From contig VSNM01000037.1 of assembly GCA_009774245.1 (NCBI GenBank), positions 1-53,951 of the forward strand: a DNA stretch of 53,951 bases. The letters are read 5' to 3'. The DNA comes from Lachnospiraceae bacterium (lineage in GTDB: Bacteria > Bacillota > Clostridia > Lachnospirales > Lachnospiraceae). How positions within the stretch are numbered: the first letter of the stretch is position 1; every line of letters begins with the position of its first letter. Made by a program: the position numbers and the translations under genes. The notes below the pieces were generated by a model. That model saw nothing but the letters and a program-made list of their open reading frames with translations, was not told the DNA's origin and searched no databases. Positions 16,035 through 27,727 of the stretch are shown piece after piece.

Positions 16035-19000
16035 ATGGCTGAACAATATTATGTTTCAAAGAAATACCATGAAATCTCCATGCTTGCAGAGGAAACCGCA
16101 AGGCAGATGTCAAAGAACGGGGAAGAATGGGCAAAGTACCTGACCACTGCCGCAAGGCTGTACCGTTATCCGTTTGAGGACCAGATGCTTATCTATGCGC
16201 AGAGACCGGATGCCAATGCCTGTGCCACGATGCAGCTATGGAATGAAAAAATGTACTGCTGGGTAAACCGTGGGGCAAAAGGGATTGCGCTTTTTGACAG
16301 GAAAAGTGAACGCCCAAGGCTGAAATACGTTTTTGATGTGTCAGACGTGCATAAGGCAAGGAGGATAGGCAAAGACCCGTATTTATGGGAAATGCGGGAG
16401 GAACATAAGGACACTGTGCTGGCACAGCTTGAAAAGACCTATGGTGCAACGGACAGCAGTAATTCCTTTGAAAGCAGGCTCATAGAGATTGCAGAAAGGA
16501 TTGCGGGAGATTATTACGGGGAACTGATGCAGGATATGTCCTATGCAAAGGAGGGCAGCTTCTTAGAGGAACTTGACGAACTGAACGTGGGGCTGCGGCT
16601 TAGGGAAACACTTTCCGCAAGCATTGCCTATACCCTGCTGTCCCGGTGCGGCGCTGACATGGACTTGTGGAAGGACGAACTGAATTTTGACTATATCAGC
16701 GAGTTTAACACGACAAATGCGTTATCCGTGATTGGCAATGCCACTACGGATATATGCAAGCCCCTCCTGATAGAAATAGAAAAAACGGTCGCAGCTTATG
16801 ACCGCCATATTGCCCGAAATAAGGCAAAAGAAAAGGCGAACGGGGTACAGATTGACAATATAGAAAAAAATCCTGAAAAAGTGCTTGCAAATACGCCAGA
16901 GCCACGCTATAATGCTTTAAAGCGTGAAAGTGATTTGCAGACAAGAACGGATATACCCATATATGTGACAGGGGAACAGGCTGTTAAAAATATAGAAACG
17001 GAGGGCATTGCACATGGAACTGACATACGAGAAGAACGGGGATTATCTGATACCCAACCTGATACCGGACAGCGAGCCGGAGGAGCCGCTGACCAAGTAC
17101 GGGCTGATGCACAGGAATTATCTGGAGGAACACCGGAGGGGGATTTACAGCGGGCTTCTGCTGACGGGCAAACTGAAAGCGCACTGTCTGAAAATACAGG
17201 AGCAGGCGGAGGAGAGAATGGACTTCCTGACGGAGCAGATGGCGAAAGCCGAGGGAGTGGACGAGGCGCTGAAAGCGTCCGACCAGATGAAATGGGTGGC
17301 GAAGATGAACGCAATCAGGCACTCGGCGGAGGAAACCGTACTGACGGAGCTGGTATACAGCCTGTAAGCGGTGAAACACAACTGAATATGGAAACGGAAA
17401 AGCCGGATAATGACCGCATCAGCGGGGAAAATTCATTATCCGGCTCTTTTTTGGAGAATCTGGACTTTGCAGAAAAAGCGATGGAGATTCAGAAAGGGCT
17501 TTTATGCTCGGATGATTTCCTAATCCATAAAAGACCGGAGATTGCAGGCTATTTCGCAATGGAGCAGGATGCAGCACTGCAAACGGAATATTTTAAGAAC
17601 TGTTTCCATTTCGGAACATATTACGGGCTGGAGGTGGCGGGCGCTTCCATAGGATTCCATGCTGACGACGAGGGGCTTCATATCAACATGACCGGAAAGG
17701 CAGGGGCAGAAAACGAAACCCTTTTGTCATGGGAGGATGCCCGTTTCTTTGTCAATTCCTATATCGAAGATGATGTATACCTGCTTCCGGGGGAAAAAGC
17801 GGAGCAGATTGACACAAACGGGATGTACCAGCAGCTTGACCTGTTTTCCATGTTTACGGAGCAGGTAGGCAGTATCGCCATGAAAGAGGCAGAGCAGGGC
17901 ATTGTTTCAACAGAAAAACCAGTCCACGAACCGAAAAAAGAAGCCATGCCTAAAGAGCAGATTGACACAATACTAAGAAGCGGGGGCGGCAGGGAAAACA
18001 GCCGCAAGCGCATCTATGCCAAGTATCAGCAGGGCAAGACACCGGAGGAAATGGCGGAATTTCTGAAAAAGGAATATGGCACTACCGGAAAGGGATTTGA
18101 ATTTGAGGGAAAACAGGTATCCGTGTGGTTTGATGAACAGGGTATGAGCATCGGACATGGTACGTCCGCATTGGAACGCCCGGTGCTTACAATGGGCTGG
18201 CAGGAGATTGAAAAGGAGATACGTTCACAGGTGGAAAACGGCGTTTATATGGGCGCAAATGAAGCCTACCTTGTAGACGAGGTGGAGCGCAGCCGTATTG
18301 CAAACCATCTGTATTTCTTTTTCCGTGACGGCATGGGGGAAATGCCCGAAGAACTGGAAATGAAAGCTGCAAATTATCCGGATTCCCATGCAAGGTTAGT
18401 GGATATCCTGTCAACGCCGGAGGGTGTGGATATGGCAGCTTCCCATATGGATAAGGCACTGGCACAGATTGAAAGCGGAGAGAAAAAGCTGCGTTTCCGT
18501 TCCATTATGTCCAAAGAGGAACTGCGGGCAGAGCTTGACAACCTGCTTTTACAGAAGAAAACATTCCCGGTATCTGACCATGTGGAAGTGAAGAAAGAAG
18601 ATTTTATTACACAGGACGAGATAGACCACAGGCTCGGCGGCGGGAGCGGCTTTCATCATGGCTCATTCCGTATTTATGATTATTTCATGGAGGGGCATGA
18701 CAGCAAAGAAGCGGCTGATTTCTTAAAGCATGAATATGGCACGGGCGGCTGTTCCCATGCGCTTGCCGGGGCTGACCACAGTTGGGAGGATCATGATTTC
18801 AAGGGCATCAGTCTGGAAAAGGGAAATTTATCAAAACCTTATGCGGTTGTGCTGTTACCGTGGAAAGCTGTGGAAAAGCGTATCCGCAAACTCATTCAGG
18901 AAGATAAATATTTATCCCCCAAAGGAAAAGAAGCCTATGCGGAATATAAAGAGGAACAGGCGCAGAAAGAGCTTGAAAAGGCGCAGGCAAAGATAGAGCG

Positions 19001-22000
19001 TGACACAAAGACTGCCTGTAAGGATGCCATAGAGAGGAAGATTGCTGAAAAGTTTGACGGCAGACGGCTCCCGAAAGATACCGCAGAGGAAGTCATTAAG
19101 GAATATGGCATAGACCGTGTAAGCTATGTACTTGCAAATACTGTAGCCCATAAACAGCAGGATGCACGCCTGTCTGATGAAAATAAGGAATGGGCAAAGG
19201 AGATCGAGCCGTATGCCATGTGGGAAAACAGGGATATGATAGTGGATACCCACCCGGCGGTACTGAATGGCTTTATCAACCAGGCAAGAAGATATATCGA
19301 ACATGAAAAAGAGCTTGCAGCACAGGCGCAAAATGATATTTCAGATACTTCCGAGGGGGAATTAGACTGGCATATCGTACATGACATGGACGATGATAAC
19401 GGACAGCCCACGGAATGGAGCGCAAAGCTGCCTAATGGGGAGTTTCTCTGGATTGACAGGGAAACAGGTGGTTATGCCCTTTATGACACCCACAATACAG
19501 ATGCAGACCCGGTTTCCGTATCGGAAACACTGGATGAGGCAAAGGAAAGCGGGGAAGATTACGCTTCTGAACTTGCTGCTGTTGATGTAGAAATCGTGGA
19601 AAAAACCACGGTTGCACTGGAATCGTCAGAAGATTTTTCAGAGCCGTCGATAGGTTTTTACACACACCAATATGCCGATGGCAGGGAGGGTATGCGTTAC
19701 CGCCTTGTTACAACGGCAGAGGACGGGCTTCTGATACCTTATCCGGAACACAACCGATTTTTTCTCAACCGTGAGCTGGCACAGGAATACATGGATACCC
19801 ATGCTGACCTGATTGATGTAACCGGATATGATGAGATGGTATTCAGCTCCATGCAGAAACAGAGCGAATACAAAAAGGAACAGGCACAGAAAGAAACTTC
19901 TGGACATGATGTCCAAAAGTTAAGCGATACCATTTTTATTGACGGGCAGGAGTGCATAAAAACAGATGAATGGAAGTCCGGTGATGATGTATATGTGCTT
20001 GGCAATTCCATAGAGGACAGTGCTTTCTTCTATGCAGAGGTAAACGGAAATACACGCTTTGAGTATGACCATAAGCCGGACAGGGCGGAAATAGAAGATG
20101 ATTTCATAAACATAGAAGCCATGCGGGATATTGACCGCCACGAAGCGGAGGTATTTTCACGTTTTGAGGGCAGTGATGATTTTTCAGACATTGATGCCGC
20201 CGCAGTCCGTGAAAAGCTGGAGAATGGAGAAGCAGCTAAAGAAGTGGATGCCATGCTTGCCTTTGCGGAGCAGGTGGCAAAAGAAAACGAGGTTGAACCA
20301 TACAAAAAATTTTCTGTCACGGAAACGAGCGATGCCTTTGCATCAGGAGAAGATAAAAAGTTAAAACTTTTTGCCATTTGGGACGATATCCGTGATGAAT
20401 ATTACCATGACAGTGACGGAACGGTACACACGTTTGCAACAAGAGAAGAAGCCGGGGAATATCTGGAACAGGTTGAAAAGGAAACCGACAGGCAGGAAGC
20501 GGCAGAGTGGGCATATGTGGAACGTGCAAAGGCAGTTTCCGACGGGCAGATAAAAAAGGATCATGCAGAAAAGCCGCTGACCGCAGACGATATACAGAAT
20601 CTGGTTATGACTGGAAGGGAATATTTTGCAGGTTCCCGGACTACGGTATATGACTTTGAATGTGACATTCGTGGGGAGCATGATTCCCTGCAATATACTC
20701 TTGAATACCATGATGACGGCGAAGGCTTTACCATTCATACGGAAAAGGACGATATATGGGAACGGATGTCAGAGCCGGAGCTGGAGCGTCTGGAAGGTAT
20801 TCTTGGCAGGGAAGCATTGTATTTTAAATACCATGAAAAGATAACAAGGGCAGAAAGCCTTGAAAATTTGAAGGAGATTGAGTATGAAATCATGGAAGAT
20901 GAATCTCCTTATTTTTCTGCTGTTTCGGAGAGGGTTTGGGAAGCATTCTCACAGAAAGAGCAAGAGCTGTCAGTCCCGGAGCAGGAAACTTCTGGACATA
21001 ATGTCCAGAAGTTAGACGCTGAACCAGATTACAAGATTGGCGATACCGTGACCATTGAGGGGACGGAGTTTATCATTGAAAATATTTCTGACATGGAAGT
21101 GCAGCTCCGTGACCCGAAGCTGCTTTATCCGATTTTCAGGGCAGAAAGCAGGGAGAATTTTGAACGGCTGTTAGCGCAGGAAACAGAAAATACCCTGACG
21201 GAGCCGCCTGTTACCACAGAATCAACCGTATATCCGGGGGATAAAAACGGGCTTCCCTATGATATTGTCATAGAAAAAATGCACTTTGGGGAACAGGAAC
21301 ACGCAGAGCCGGAGAAAGCAGCGGAGATTGATAAATCAAATGCTGTCAATTTCCACATTACAGACGATACCCTCGGTATTGGCGGTGCAAAAGAAAAATT
21401 CAAAAGGAATATTGAAGCAATCCGCACCCTTGAGAAGATTGAGGGCGAAAACCGTATTGCCACACCAGAGGAACAGAAGATATTATCACAGTATGTCGGC
21501 TGGGGCGGTCTTGCCGATGCCTTTGACGAAAGCAAAAGCGCATGGGCGGGGGAATATCAGGAATTAAAAAGCCTGCTGTCCGATACAGAATACGCTTCCG
21601 CAAGGGAGAGTACCTTAAATGCCCACTACACAAGCCCCGTCATTATCCGCAGCATTTATGAAGCCTTAGAAAATATGGGTTTTGAAAAAGGGAATGTGTT
21701 AGAGCCTGCAATGGGCATCGGGAATTTCTTCGGTATGCTGCCGGGGAAGATGCAGGAGAGCAGACTGTACGGCGTGGAACTGGACGGGATTACCGGGCGG
21801 ATTGCAAAACAGCTTTATCCAAAAGCGGATATTAAAATCTCCGGCTTTGAAAAAACGGACTATCCGAACGATTTCTTTGACGTAGCGGTGGGCAATGTGC
21901 CTTTTGGTCAGTATAAGGTGGCAGACAGGCAGTATGACAAAAATAATTTCCTGATCCACGATTACTTTTTTGCAAAGACGCTGGACAAAGTGCGTCCGGG

Positions 22001-24909
22001 CGGCGTGGTTGCTTTTGTGACAAGCAAGGGTACGATGGACAAGAAAAGCCCCGAAGTGCGGAAGTACCTTGCACAGAGGGCGGAGCTTTTAGGGGCGGTC
22101 AGACTGCCGAATACTGCTTTTAAGGAAAATGCAGGGACGGAAGTCACTTCTGATATTTTATTTTTAAAGAAACGTGACAGGGTTATGGATTTGGAGCCGG
22201 AATGGGTACACCTTTCAGAAGATGAAAACGGCATTGCCATGAACAGCTATTTTGCCGGACACCCGGAAATGATTGTGGGGAAGATGGAAATGGTTTCCGG
22301 TCCCTACGGCATGGAAAGCACCTGCCAGCCCGACACCACAAGACCCTTTGCGGAGCAGTTAAGGGAAGCCGTCAGCCGCATTGACGGGGAGATTGAGGAA
22401 GTAGAGCTTGATGAGCTTGAGGGTGAACTTGCAGACCAGACCATTCCGGCAGACCCAAACGTAAAGAATTACAGCTATACGCTTGTGGACGATAAAGTTT
22501 ATTACCGTGAAAACTCTATTATGAAGCCTGTGGATATGAAAGACTCCATGCTGGAGCGCATTAAGGGCATGGTGGAAATAAGGGACTGCACACAGGAGCT
22601 GATAGGCGTGCAGCTTCAGGAATACCCGGATACCGTCATTCAGGAAAAGCAGGCGCAATTAAATTCCCTGTATGATGCTTTTTCCAAAAAATATGGGCGT
22701 ATCAATTCACAGACCAACAAGAGGGCGTTTAACCAGGACAGCAGCTACTGTCTGCTGTGTTCCCTTGAAAAAACGGACGAGGAAGGGAAATTTACCGGCA
22801 AAGCGGATATGTTCACAAAACGCACCATTAAAAAAGCGGAGGCTGTCACAAGCGTTGACACGGCAGCCGAAGCCCTTGCGGTGTCCCTGTCGGAGAAAGC
22901 AAAAGTTGACCTTGGCTATATGGCGGAACTGTCCGGGAAAGATACTGATACGATAAAAGAGGAACTGACAGGGGTTATTTTCCAGAATCCCGTAACGGAT
23001 AAGTGGGAAACAGCGGACGAGTATTTAAGCGGAAACGTCCGTGACAAGCTGGAAACGGCGAAAATCTATGCGGAGAGCCACCCGGAATATACCGTAAACG
23101 TGCAGGCGCTCACGCAGGTGCAGCCAAAAGAGCTTGACGCAAGCGAGATTGAGGTCCGTATCGGCGCAACATGGGTGAAGCCGGAGTACCTTGAGGATTT
23201 CATGCGTGACACCTTTGAAACACCGCAGCACCTGTTTGACAGGAATGTCATGGGCATACAGTTTTCGGATGTGACCGGGCAGTGGAACGTAAAGGGCAAA
23301 AATGCGGATGTTGGAAATGCCCTTGTGAACATGACTTACGGGACAAGCCGCAGGAACGCCTACCAGATTTTAGAGGATTCGCTGAACTTAAAGGACAGCC
23401 GTGTATATGACACAATCACGGAGGACGGGAAGGAAAAGAGAGTCCTCAATAAAAAAGAAACCACACTTGCGGCACAGAAACAGGACACCATAAGGGAAGC
23501 CTTTAAGGACTGGATTTTCCGTGACCCGGACAGGCGGCAGGATTTGGTGGCAAAATACAATAAATTGTTCAACTCCACAAGACCGAGGGAATATGACGGG
23601 GCGCACTTGAAATTCCCCGGCATGACACCGGACATTGAATTGAAGCCCCACCAGAAGAACGCAGTCGCACACGTTTTATATGGGGACAATACCCTGCTGG
23701 CGCACTGTGTCGGTGCGGGCAAGACCTTTGAAATGACAGCGGCGGCAATGGAGAGTAAACGGTTAGGATTGTGCCAAAAAAGCCTGTTTGTAGTGCCGAA
23801 CCATTTGACGGAGCAGTGGGCGAGCGATTTTCTCCGGTTATATCCCGGCGCAAATATCTTAGCCGCAACGAAAAAGGATTTTGAGCCTGCCAACCGGAAA
23901 AAGTTCTGTTCGAGGATAGCGACAGGTGATTATGATGCGGTGATTATCGGGCATTCCCAATTCGAGAAAATCCCGCTGTCAATCGAGCGTCAGGAAGCCA
24001 TGATCGAGCGTCAGATCAGTGAGATTGAGCTTGCCATAGAGCAGGCGAAAGCCGACAACGGGGAACGCTATACCATCAAGCAGATGGAAAAAACAAGGAA
24101 ATCCCTTTCGGCAAGGCTTGAGAAGCTGAATGACACATCAAGGAAAGACAACGTAGTGACCTTTGAACAGCTTGGCGTTGACAGGCTTTTTGTGGACGAG
24201 TCGCATAATTACAAAAACCTTTTTTTATACACAAAGATGCGGAACGTGGCGGGCATTGCACAGACGGAGGCGCAGAAGTCCTCGGATATGTTTGCAAAGT
24301 GCCAGTACCTTGATGAAATAACTGGCGGCAAGGGGGTTACTTTTGCCACAGGAACGCCAATTTCCAACAGCATGACAGAGCTTTACACCAATATGCGCTA
24401 CCTCCAGTATGGCACACTCCAAAAGCTGGGGCTGGGGCATTTTGACAGTTGGGCGGCATCGTTCGGGGAAACGCAGACAGCGATAGAATTAGCCCCGGAG
24501 GGAACCGGATACAGGGCAAAGACAAGGTTCGCAAAGTTTTTCAACCTGCCGGAGCTGATTGCGCTTTTTAAGGAGAGCGCAGACATTCAGACACCGGATA
24601 TGTTGAAGCTGCCCGTACCGGAAGCGGAATATGAAAACGTGGTGTTAAAGCCGAGCGAGTACCAGCAAGACATGGTATCCTCCCTTGCAGAAAGGGCGGA
24701 AGCAGTACGCAACAGGCTTGTTGAGCCACATCAGGATAATATGCTGAAAATCACAAATGACGGGCGGAAACTGGCATTAGACCAGCGCCTTATCAACGAT
24801 ATGCTGCCGGACAATGAAACTTCCAAAGCGGCAACCTGTGTCGAAAAGGCATTTGAGATATGGGAGCAGACAAAGGAACAGAAGTCCACACAATTACTTT
24901 TTTGTGACC
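16035..24909 (+). CDS. Giant N6-methylase/SNF2-helicase polyvalent protein, exon 1
   Basis: With exon 2 (27728-29100) the spliced gene encodes about 3415 residues. Exon 1 contains, in order, an N-terminal domain (Y-H-E-I-S-M-L-A-E-E), a Gly-rich linker (about 330-450) overprinted by tnpV, two homologous ~100-residue units (G-G-G-x-x-R-I-Y...K-E-Y-G-T near 650 and 870), several LPD/DUF3849-like modules, an N6-adenine methylase core (VLEPAMGIGNFFG, then GNVPFG replacing NPPF, about 1775-2060) and the first RecA lobe of a SNF2 helicase (AHCVGAGKT near 2555, VDESHNYKN). Such proteins are injected or made early in recipients and counter host restriction. The start at 16035 has AAGGAGG six bases upstream. 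A group II intron interrupts the codon after Cys-Asp (24906-24908), so function needs splicing. Two palindromic elements lie at 19896 and 20988. Confidence 0.88.
17014..17367 (+). CDS. tnpV: TnpV-like protein, overprinted inside the helicase gene
   Basis: This 117-residue ORF lies in the +1 frame entirely within the giant gene. It has its own GGAGGG (17000-17005) eight bases before ATG 17014. The sequence matches TnpV of Tn4451-type elements: it begins M-E-L-T-Y-E-K-N-G-D-Y-L-I-P-N-L, has K-Y-G-x-M-x-x-x-Y-L-E-E-H-R-R-G and ends K-A-S-D-Q-M-K-W-V. TnpV is a small, helical protein of unknown role in excision or integration. In the host frame the same DNA encodes a Gly/Asp/Arg-rich linker with no domain. 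The good SD and the conserved protein suggest that both frames are translated. Confidence 0.8.
   Translation: MELTYEKNGDYLIPNLIPDSEPEEPLTKYGLMHRNYLEEHRRGIYSGLLLTGKLKAHCLKIQEQAEERMDFLTEQMAKAEGVDEALKASDQMKWVAKMNAIRHSAEETVLTELVYSL
19896..19920. repeat. Coding palindromic element, copy 4
   Basis: The same 25-bp palindrome with one arm change, encoding T-S-G-H-D-V-Q-K-L in phase with the giant gene. It lies between two modules, right after a charged linker. Confidence 0.82.
20988..21012. repeat. Coding palindromic element, copy 5 (perfect)
   Basis: A perfect copy, identical in sequence to copy 1, encoding T-S-G-H-N-V-Q-K-L just before the domain that leads into the methylase core. Confidence 0.85.
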
Positions 24910-27727
24910 GTGAAGCGATACGTTGCTATACAAACTATAAATGGGGCTATGCCCTGTGAGGAGGTAAAAATAGCGGAGAAAACAGAGATTTTCTCTAACT
25001 GATATTCCGAAGAGTGGAATGAAGGGGTAACGCCCGGAAACGCTCACCTGATACTACGTTGGAGGCGAGGGAGTGCAATATCCCAAGCTGGCACAGCACG
25101 TTGAAGTCGGCTGAGAACCGTCCAAACAGGCTGAATGCTGATGTGGAAAGCTGTCCAGAGGTGGATGGTGCGGTCTATAGGCCGGGGGTCTATAAAGCTC
25201 TCATGGCGAGAATGTGGCTGACTACCACTGACAAAACCCCGAATGAAATGGTCAAGAAGAAAGAGCGGTAGAAATGCCGTTGCCGCGAAAGTGGCGTGTG
25301 TGAGGTTCAGTAAGCAGGTCGCGATGAAAGACCTTGCGGTGTTACAGGCACCGGCAAGCACACTGGCCAAAAGGGTAGCACTAAAAGAGCTATGCACAGA
25401 TAGGAATATCGGAACGTAGAAAGTTCCGGATGTGGAGCGATTGCACGCTGTGAAGCATGAAAAGGAAAACCATGTCGCCGCCTTGGGGGTGTGGCATAAC
25501 TTTTCTTAATCCGGGAGGAAAGTGCAGCCATGGTACCGTGTCCGTTAGCGATAACAGGACTTAGAAGCCGTGAAAAAAGTAAGCGGTGGAGGGACGGGCT
25601 GTAGTCAGGAATGTGATAAATAAAATGAAAGGAGCATTATTAACAGACATCATAGGTTCGAGTAGGACTAAGAAAGGCGACACCCGAAAGGAGTGAGCCG
25701 ACTATGACAACAGGAAAAAGGGCTTTAAAGAAAGCAAAACTAAGACATGCAGAATACTACGATTTTCAGTCGATTCAGGACGGATTATACCGTGACAGTA
25801 TGGATGGGAAAGAATTTCGCAATCTCATTTCCATCATAACTATGCCGGAAAATATCCGTATGGCATATAGGAATCTGAAGAAGAATCCAGGAAGCCATAC
25901 ACCGGGAACAGACAAAAAGACAATCGATGACATTGAAAAGCTGACTGACGAACAACTGGTGAACAAGATACAGGAAAAATTCAGATGGTACAGACCGCAG
26001 AGTGTCCGCAGGGTGGAGATACCAAAAGGGAATGGGAAAACCCGTCCGCTTGGGATTCCCACAATCATGGACAGGTTGGTGCAGCAGTGTGTGTTGCAGG
26101 TATTGGAGCCTATCTGTGAGGCGAAGTTCCATGAACACAGTTATGGTTTCAGGCCAAACCGAAGCACAGGAAATGCGATTGCACAGGCATATAAAAATAT
26201 GCAGATGAGCCACCTGCATTACGTGGTAGACATTGACATTAAAGGATTTTTCGATAACGTAAACCATGGCAAGCTGTTAAAACAACTCTGGACGCTCGGC
26301 ATCCGGGATAAGAAATTGATTTCTATTATTTCAACGATGCTAAAAGCAGAAGTAGCTGGAATTGGTTTCCCGGAGAAAGGAACACCACAGGGCGGCATTA
26401 TTTCGCCGTTACTGTCAAATGTGGTACTGAACGAGCTTGACTGGTGGCTTGCAAGCCAATGGGAGGAAATTCCGACAAAATATCCATTCAATGACCGCCG
26501 GAATACCAACGGCAGTCCAGCCAGAGGAAATAAGTTTGCCTCGTTGCGGAGAAGCGGATTAAAAGAGATTACCTGTGTCAGATATGCGGATGATTTCAAG
26601 ATTTTCACGAGTAATTACCAGAGTGCAGTAAAACTGTTCCACGCAACAAAAGGGTGGCTGAAAGACCGCCTTGGGCTTGACATCAGCCCGGAAAAGTCGA
26701 AGGTTGTTAATCTTAAAGAGAAATATTCAGAGTTCCTTGGGTTTAAAATGAAAGTGATCCCCCGTGGAAAGCGGAAAAATAAAGCCAACAAGGGAGAGCC
26801 ACGGTACGTAGTGCAAAGCCATGTCAGAGAAAAATCAATAGAAAAGATAAGAGAGGAATTGAAGAAACTGATTTATGCAATCGAATACCCGCCGAACAAG
26901 GCACATTGCATTTACGCCGAAGTAAGCAGGTACAATTCGTTTGTGCTGGGCGTCCATGATTATTACAGTATGGCAACCAGAGCCAGTGAGGACTTTAGAC
27001 CAATCGCCTTTTCAGTCCAAAAGAGCCTTAAAGCAAGAATGAGACAGCGGATAAAAACCGCTAAAGAAGTCAGGAAAAATAAAATCCCAGTCCATATCAC
27101 AAATGTTATCCGTGAAAAATATGGGAAAAGTGACCAAATGCGATATGTGAATGACCTTGCCCTTGCACCGATAGGGTATGTGCGACATTCCCACCCAATG
27201 CAAAAGGCGTATGGGGCAAACTCATACACGGAAAAAGGGAGGGAATTAGTACACAAGAAGCTGGAGGGAGTTAATATGGCAGTCCTGCATGGTTTAATGA
27301 GAAATCCTGTTGAGGGAGAATCCATTGAATTTAATGATAACAGGCTGTCGCTATATTCAGCGCAGAAAGGAAAGTGTGCGGTCACTGGAAACCAAATGGA
27401 AACGGAAGAAGTTGTATGTATCAGAAAGATTCCAAAGGAGCAGGGAGGTACTGATAAATACAGTAACCTTTTGCTTGTCTGTAGAAAAGTGCAGGAATTA
27501 TTGTATATCAGAAATACAGATACCTTTATTGTGGAAATGGGAAAGTTGAATCTTGACATAAAACGGTCAGAGAAGCTGTTGAAGCTTAGAAGCCTTGCTT
27601 TTGTTGAGAGCTGTTAAACTGTTAATTTATCCATTCTTGATGGCAAGCCGTGTGAGCTGAAAGGTTCATGCACGGTTTAGAGTGGGGGAAAAGGGAGAGA
27701 TAATATCAAACTCTTACCTATCACTAT
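24910..27727 (+). mobile_element. Group II intron in the helicase gene
   Basis: The 2818-nt intron begins GTGAAGCG and ends CACTAT. Joining C24909 to T27728 restores Asp-Leu-Ser-Thr-Pro-Lys-Gly, the sequence expected at this point of the helicase family, which fixes both boundaries. Domain V is the canonical 34 nt (27645-27678) with paired ends AAGCCGTG / CACGGTTT and the AGC triad at 27646-27648. Domain VI follows (AGGGAGAG / CTCTTACCT) with candidate branch adenines at 27716 or 27720. A likely EBS1, GGTCGC (25317-25322), pairs with the last six exon bases GTGACC (24904-24909). The 5' end departs from the common GTGYG. The reverse transcriptase is encoded in domain IV. Confidence 0.9.
25704..27617 (+). 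CDS. ltrA: Group II intron reverse transcriptase/maturase with HNH endonuclease
   Basis: The 637-residue protein starts at ATG 25704 with AAAGGAG 12-18 bases upstream. The reverse-transcriptase domain spans about residues 60-390 (IPKGNGKTRPLGIPT, HSYGFRPNRST, DIKGFFDNV, GTPQGGIISPLLSN, and the catalytic CVRYADDF). The maturase X domain follows, and a C-terminal HNH zinc-type endonuclease is at about 560-610 (C-A-V-T-G-N-Q, then I-P-K-E-Q-G-G-T-D-K-Y-S-N-L-L-L-V-C). All catalytic motifs are intact, so the intron should be able to splice and home. It is in the same orientation as the host gene, as required for splicing. Confidence 0.95.
   Translation: MTTGKRALKKAKLRHAEYYDFQSIQDGLYRDSMDGKEFRNLISIITMPENIRMAYRNLKKNPGSHTPGTDKKTIDDIEKLTDEQLVNKIQEKFRWYRPQSVRRVEIPKGNGKTRPLGIPTIMDRLVQQCVLQVLEPICEAKFHEHSYGFRPNRSTGNAIAQAYKNMQMSHLHYVVDIDIKGFFDNVNHGKLLKQLWTLGIRDKKLISIISTMLKAEVAGIGFPEKGTPQGGIISPLLSNVVLNELDWWLASQWEEIPTKYPFNDRRNTNGSPARGNKFASLRRSGLKEITCVRYADDFKIFTSNYQSAVKLFHATKGWLKDRLGLDISPEKSKVVNLKEKYSEFLGFKMKVIPRGKRKNKANKGEPRYVVQSHVREKSIEKIREELKKLIYAIEYPPNKAHCIYAEVSRYNSFVLGVHDYYSMATRASEDFRPIAFSVQKSLKARMRQRIKTAKEVRKNKIPVHITNVIREKYGKSDQMRYVNDLALAPIGYVRHSHPMQKAYGANSYTEKGRELVHKKLEGVNMAVLHGLMRNPVEGESIEFNDNRLSLYSAQKGKCAVTGNQMETEEVVCIRKIPKEQGGTDKYSNLLLVCRKVQELLYIRNTDTFIVEMGKLNLDIKRSEKLLKLRSLAFVESC

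Noticed and set aside
24904..24909. Alternative intron start at GTGACC
   Set aside because: Starting the intron there would lose the Cys-Asp codons and would not restore the helicase sequence at the 3' junction.
25059..25271. Small open frame in the 5' part of the group II intron
   Set aside because: The region is intron RNA domain I with structural roles; no RBS or similarity.
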